Source: Clostridium facile
GTDB lineage: Bacteria; Bacillota; Clostridia; Oscillospirales; Ruminococcaceae
Assembly (NCBI RefSeq): GCF_014297275.1
Contig: NZ_JACOQK010000001.1
Coordinates: 2,604,001 to 2,668,000 of the forward strand
DNA length: 64,000 nt
Direction of reading: 5' to 3'
Part shown: one piece after another, positions 61,009 to 64,000 of the stretch
Numbering within the stretch: position 1 is the stretch's first letter
Layout: every line of letters starts with the position of its first letter
Translations under genes and position numbers: made by a program
Notes under the pieces: model-generated
Database searches by the model: none
The model's input: the letters and a program-made list of their open reading frames with translations, nothing else
Told to the model about the DNA's origin: nothing

Positions 61009-64000
61009 ATGAAAAAAAGAGGCGTTAGTTTGCTGTTGGCAATTGCCATGGTACTAACTGTGATATGTAGTACTTTTGTGCAAAGTTTTGCAAATAATGT
61101 TGCAACAGCTGACGGCACATTAAAAATCGAAGATGGCAAATTGGTAGTTTCCAATATTCAACAGGAAACTTTTTACCATACCGATCAGGTGTTTAGTGGC
61201 GACTATACTGTAGAAATGCGCGCTAGAGTAAACAATCAAGCGGTTGGACTGTTGCTTGGGCAAGGTGGTAACAATGCGGCAATGTGGAGTTTGGCTACAG
61301 TAAATCCACTTGGCGTATGGGTCCATCCAATGAACAACTGGGCTGGCGTTGTAAAAGTGCCATTTGACCAGGTTCAAAACGGAAGATGGGTTACATTAAA
61401 AGTGGCAATCCAAGGCACAACTGCGACCACCTATTTAAATGACCAACAAGTACATCAATACACTGTACCAGAAGGTTCTACAGATGGTCCTATTGGTCTG
61501 CGTTTTTCCACTACAGAATCTGCTGACCTTGATTATTTAAAGGTATATCAAGATGGAAAAACGATTTGGGAAGATAGTTTTAATAAAATTGACTCAAATA
61601 AATGGGACTTCCCTGCTCCACAATCCGGTACAACTGGAGATGGACGAGTATGGATTGATAACGGGCAGCTAGTTGTTCCAAGTGGCGGAGATGTTACTTA
61701 TACATCCAAACAGAATTTTAGTGGGGATTATACTATTGAAATGAAGGCAACAGTACATAACCAGGCAGCTGGTTTGTGTTTTGGGTCTGGAAGCCCTAAT
61801 CCACCACTTTGGATTTTAGCTTTGGTGGACCCATATGGTTTGTGGGCGCATCAACCTGGAAACTGGACAGTAATTGATAAGGTTGCGTCTGACCAGGTGA
61901 AAACAGATACTCCTGTTACTATGAAAATTGATATCAAAGGTACTACGGTTACTACTTATCTGAACAACCAAAAAGTACATGAGTGCCAGATGGACCAAGC
62001 TACAACTTCCGGCCCATTAAAACTGCGTTTTGCCGCAACAGAATCCGCTGATATCGATTACGTTCGTGTAACCCAGAACGGACAGATTACATGGCAAGAT
62101 GAATTTGAATTTATTGATACAACAAAATGGGACTTTGTCCCTCCAGCAGACGATGTTGCCAGTGATGTTCCAGAATCCTATATGGAACCAATATGGGAGG
62201 GTACTACTGCTTATGAAGAAAGCGTTTGGCCCATTGCGGAACAGGATGGAACAGTAAAAGATATTCCATTATTGTATCATGCAGATAAAATTTTAACTGT
62301 ACAGAATTTAGCTCGGACAATCACCTACCAAGAAGGAAAAGACTATACTCTTGTGGATGGGAAACTGCATATTCCAGAAGGTTCTAGTATTCCAGTTACT
62401 TCCTGTGATACTTATCATCCTTCCACTGGTGCATTTCCAGATGGGGATGGTGGATATGTTTATTGGGAAGAAGGCACAGGGATTGTAACAAGGCAGATTT
62501 ATGTTACTTATCAACATTCTGATACATGGCAAGAGGAGAAACCTGCTGATAAATCGAACTTGCTTCCAAAAACCATCCAACGTTTGGAAAATAGGGAAGA
62601 CTTAAACATTGTATTCTATGGGGATAGCATTACCGAAGGATATAATACCTCCAGTTTTGTCAATACAGCCCCATATATGCCAAAATGGTCTACTTTAGTG
62701 ACCGAATCTTTGAAAAAGGCTTATCCATTATCTAATATTACAGAAGTGAACACCGGTTTATCTGGTCAGGAAACCCCTTGGGGTGTTCAGAATATTACCG
62801 AACGTGTTACCAATTATGACCCTGACTTGGTAGTTCTTGCATTCGGTATGAATGATGCTGGACAACATCGCTCTCCACAAGAATATGTGGCAAACCTTCA
62901 GGCAATGATTGACGCAATTCACGCAAAAAATCCGGATTGTGAAATTGTTCTTGTTTCCACTACATTGCCAAATCCAAATGCACCAGGATTCCAAGGTGAG
63001 CACGAAGCATATGAACAGCCAATGTTGGCTATGGAACAAGAAGGTGTTGTTGTCGCAAATATGACAGCAATGCACAAAGCGTTAATTGAGAAAAAATCTT
63101 TTGAAAATATGACTGGGAATAACGTAAACCATCCAAATGATTATTTGGCACGTGTTTATGCACAGGTGATTTATCAAACCGCATTTGGGGAACATCACGA
63201 TGATATTGGTGATTTAAATGATGTATCCTACGTAGAGGGCAGTAATGACCCTTATCAAACATTAGATATTGAATTGCCAGAAAATATGTCTGGCCCAGTG
63301 CCAGTATTGGTATTTATCCATGGTGGAGCATGGGTAATTGGTGATAAAACAGATGAAGAACTTGGTGGTATACTAGATGCCGCTTTGGCAGAAGGATACG
63401 CTACAGTACGTGTGAACTACCGTTTAGCACAAAATGCACAATGGCCAGCACAGATCTATGACTGTAAAGCCGCTATTCGTTTTATCCGTGCAAATGCGGA
63501 AACCTATCATTTAAATCCAGATCAGATTGCTGTTATGGGATGCTCCGCTGGCGGACATTTGGTTCAAATGATGGGTGTTACCAATGGAAATCCAGAATTT
63601 GAAGATCTCTCCGTGGGTAACGCGGATGTTTCTAGTGATGTTCAGGCAGTTGTTTCCATGTATGGTATTTCTGATGTAAGTACATGGCATCAGTCTGAAG
63701 AACAATTAGGAAATATTATTGGTAATGGAAAAGACCCAATTTCTATGTTAATTGGAGATAACTATACAACAGAGCAGGCTTTGGCAGTTAGTCCAATTAC
63801 TTATGTATCTTCCAATACAGCTCCTATGTTTATTGGGCACGGTAAAAATGATACGTTAGTAGATGTAGAACAATCCTTTAATTTAGCAGAGAAAGTAAAA
63901 GAAAACATTGACCCAGAATTGGTAGATACTTATTTCCCTGAAAATGCAGCTCATGCTCAACACGATGCTTGGAATAATGCAGAAACAATAAAAGTAACCT
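61009..64000 (+). CDS. Secreted multidomain carbohydrate esterase (SGNH plus alpha/beta hydrolase), 3' end missing
   Basis: 997 residues are seen before the window ends. A signal peptide (about 1-25, ending FVQSFANN) is followed by two homologous modules (about 34-201 and 213-375), each ending in KWDF, that look like jelly-roll glycan-binding or DUF1080-like domains. After a linker domain comes an SGNH hydrolase (about 530-725): nucleophile S540 in YGDSITEGY, N615 in FGMNDAG and H708 in NHPND. Next is an alpha/beta hydrolase (about 745-997): oxyanion H771-GGAW, nucleophile S846 in GCSAGGH, D948 in GKNDTLVD and His982 or 985 in NAAHAQHDAW. Both classes remove acyl groups from sugars. GAGGTGAAGAG precedes the ATG. 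Substrate is unknown. Confidence 0.88.
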   Translation, partial: MKKRGVSLLLAIAMVLTVICSTFVQSFANNVATADGTLKIEDGKLVVSNIQQETFYHTDQVFSGDYTVEMRARVNNQAVGLLLGQGGNNAAMWSLATVNPLGVWVHPMNNWAGVVKVPFDQVQNGRWVTLKVAIQGTTATTYLNDQQVHQYTVPEGSTDGPIGLRFSTTESADLDYLKVYQDGKTIWEDSFNKIDSNKWDFPAPQSGTTGDGRVWIDNGQLVVPSGGDVTYTSKQNFSGDYTIEMKATVHNQAAGLCFGSGSPNPPLWILALVDPYGLWAHQPGNWTVIDKVASDQVKTDTPVTMKIDIKGTTVTTYLNNQKVHECQMDQATTSGPLKLRFAATESADIDYVRVTQNGQITWQDEFEFIDTTKWDFVPPADDVASDVPESYMEPIWEGTTAYEESVWPIAEQDGTVKDIPLLYHADKILTVQNLARTITYQEGKDYTLVDGKLHIPEGSSIPVTSCDTYHPSTGAFPDGDGGYVYWEEGTGIVTRQIYVTYQHSDTWQEEKPADKSNLLPKTIQRLENREDLNIVFYGDSITEGYNTSSFVNTAPYMPKWSTLVTESLKKAYPLSNITEVNTGLSGQETPWGVQNITERVTNYDPDLVVLAFGMNDAGQHRSPQEYVANLQAMIDAIHAKNPDCEIVLVSTTLPNPNAPGFQGEHEAYEQPMLAMEQEGVVVANMTAMHKALIEKKSFENMTGNNVNHPNDYLARVYAQVIYQTAFGEHHDDIGDLNDVSYVEGSNDPYQTLDIELPENMSGPVPVLVFIHGGAWVIGDKTDEELGGILDAALAEGYATVRVNYRLAQNAQWPAQIYDCKAAIRFIRANAETYHLNPDQIAVMGCSAGGHLVQMMGVTNGNPEFEDLSVGNADVSSDVQAVVSMYGISDVSTWHQSEEQLGNIIGNGKDPISMLIGDNYTTEQALAVSPITYVSSNTAPMFIGHGKNDTLVDVEQSFNLAEKVKENIDPELVDTYFPENAAHAQHDAWNNAETIKVT

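Overview
The window looks like a chromosomal segment of a low-GC, spore-forming anaerobic Clostridia, most likely of the Oscillospirales/Ruminococcaceae type (an inference, since no rRNA is present). The supporting signs are forespore and mother-cell genes (spoVAC-spoVAD-spoVAE, a SpoIIQ-like LytM protein, ytvI, spoVB), AGGAGG-type ribosome binding sites with occasional GTG and TTG starts, Firmicutes-type PyrR attenuation, and many compact intrinsic terminators. Nearly everything is housekeeping. There is no phage, no intact transposase and no CRISPR array.

Layout from the left: the 3' end of rlmH; a copper-exporting P-type ATPase behind a CsoR-like operator; a sugar O-acetyltransferase; the spoVA operon (minus); purA; trmL-degV; a glycolytic cluster pgk-tpiA-gpmI in which each gene has its own terminator; a VanW/G5 envelope protein with a small membrane protein; a GC-rich, strongly folded noncoding island (about 16361-16670) that looks like a mobile-element remnant or an unannotated RNA; nadB-nadC (minus); hflX-rnhA; iscS-iscU; YitT-type and other small membrane proteins; ytvI; a YczE-like membrane protein; and a HAD phosphatase.

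The middle is dominated by a pyrimidine operon, pyrR-pyrC-pyrF-carA-carB-pyrK-pyrD, preceded by a PyrR-binding hairpin and terminator. pyrB and pyrE are not here. Then come ruvX, a zinc-ribbon protein, an iron-dependent alcohol dehydrogenase (minus), a CapA-family protein, and a methionine/one-carbon block: metF, a separate reactivation-domain protein, metH lacking that domain, and malQ. A YoaK-family protein, serA and serC lie on the minus strand, with serC transcribed first.

The right end is an envelope region: a SpoIIQ-like protein behind a forespore-type promoter, tRNA-Ala(GGC) and tRNA-Val(TAC), a 1751-residue secreted protein combining phosphodiester-glycosidase, cohesin-like, metallophosphatase and FIVAR modules with a C-terminal wall anchor, the flippase-like spoVB, a MATE transporter gene interrupted by one in-frame amber codon, and a secreted protein (cut by the window end) that carries two duplicated jelly-roll-like modules, an SGNH esterase and an alpha/beta-hydrolase esterase. 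The two large secreted proteins and the folded island at 16.4-16.7 kb are the least ordinary parts. Start codons were moved from the longest open frame wherever a ribosome binding site decided the matter. All functional calls rest on recognised motifs and family knowledge; no database search was possible.
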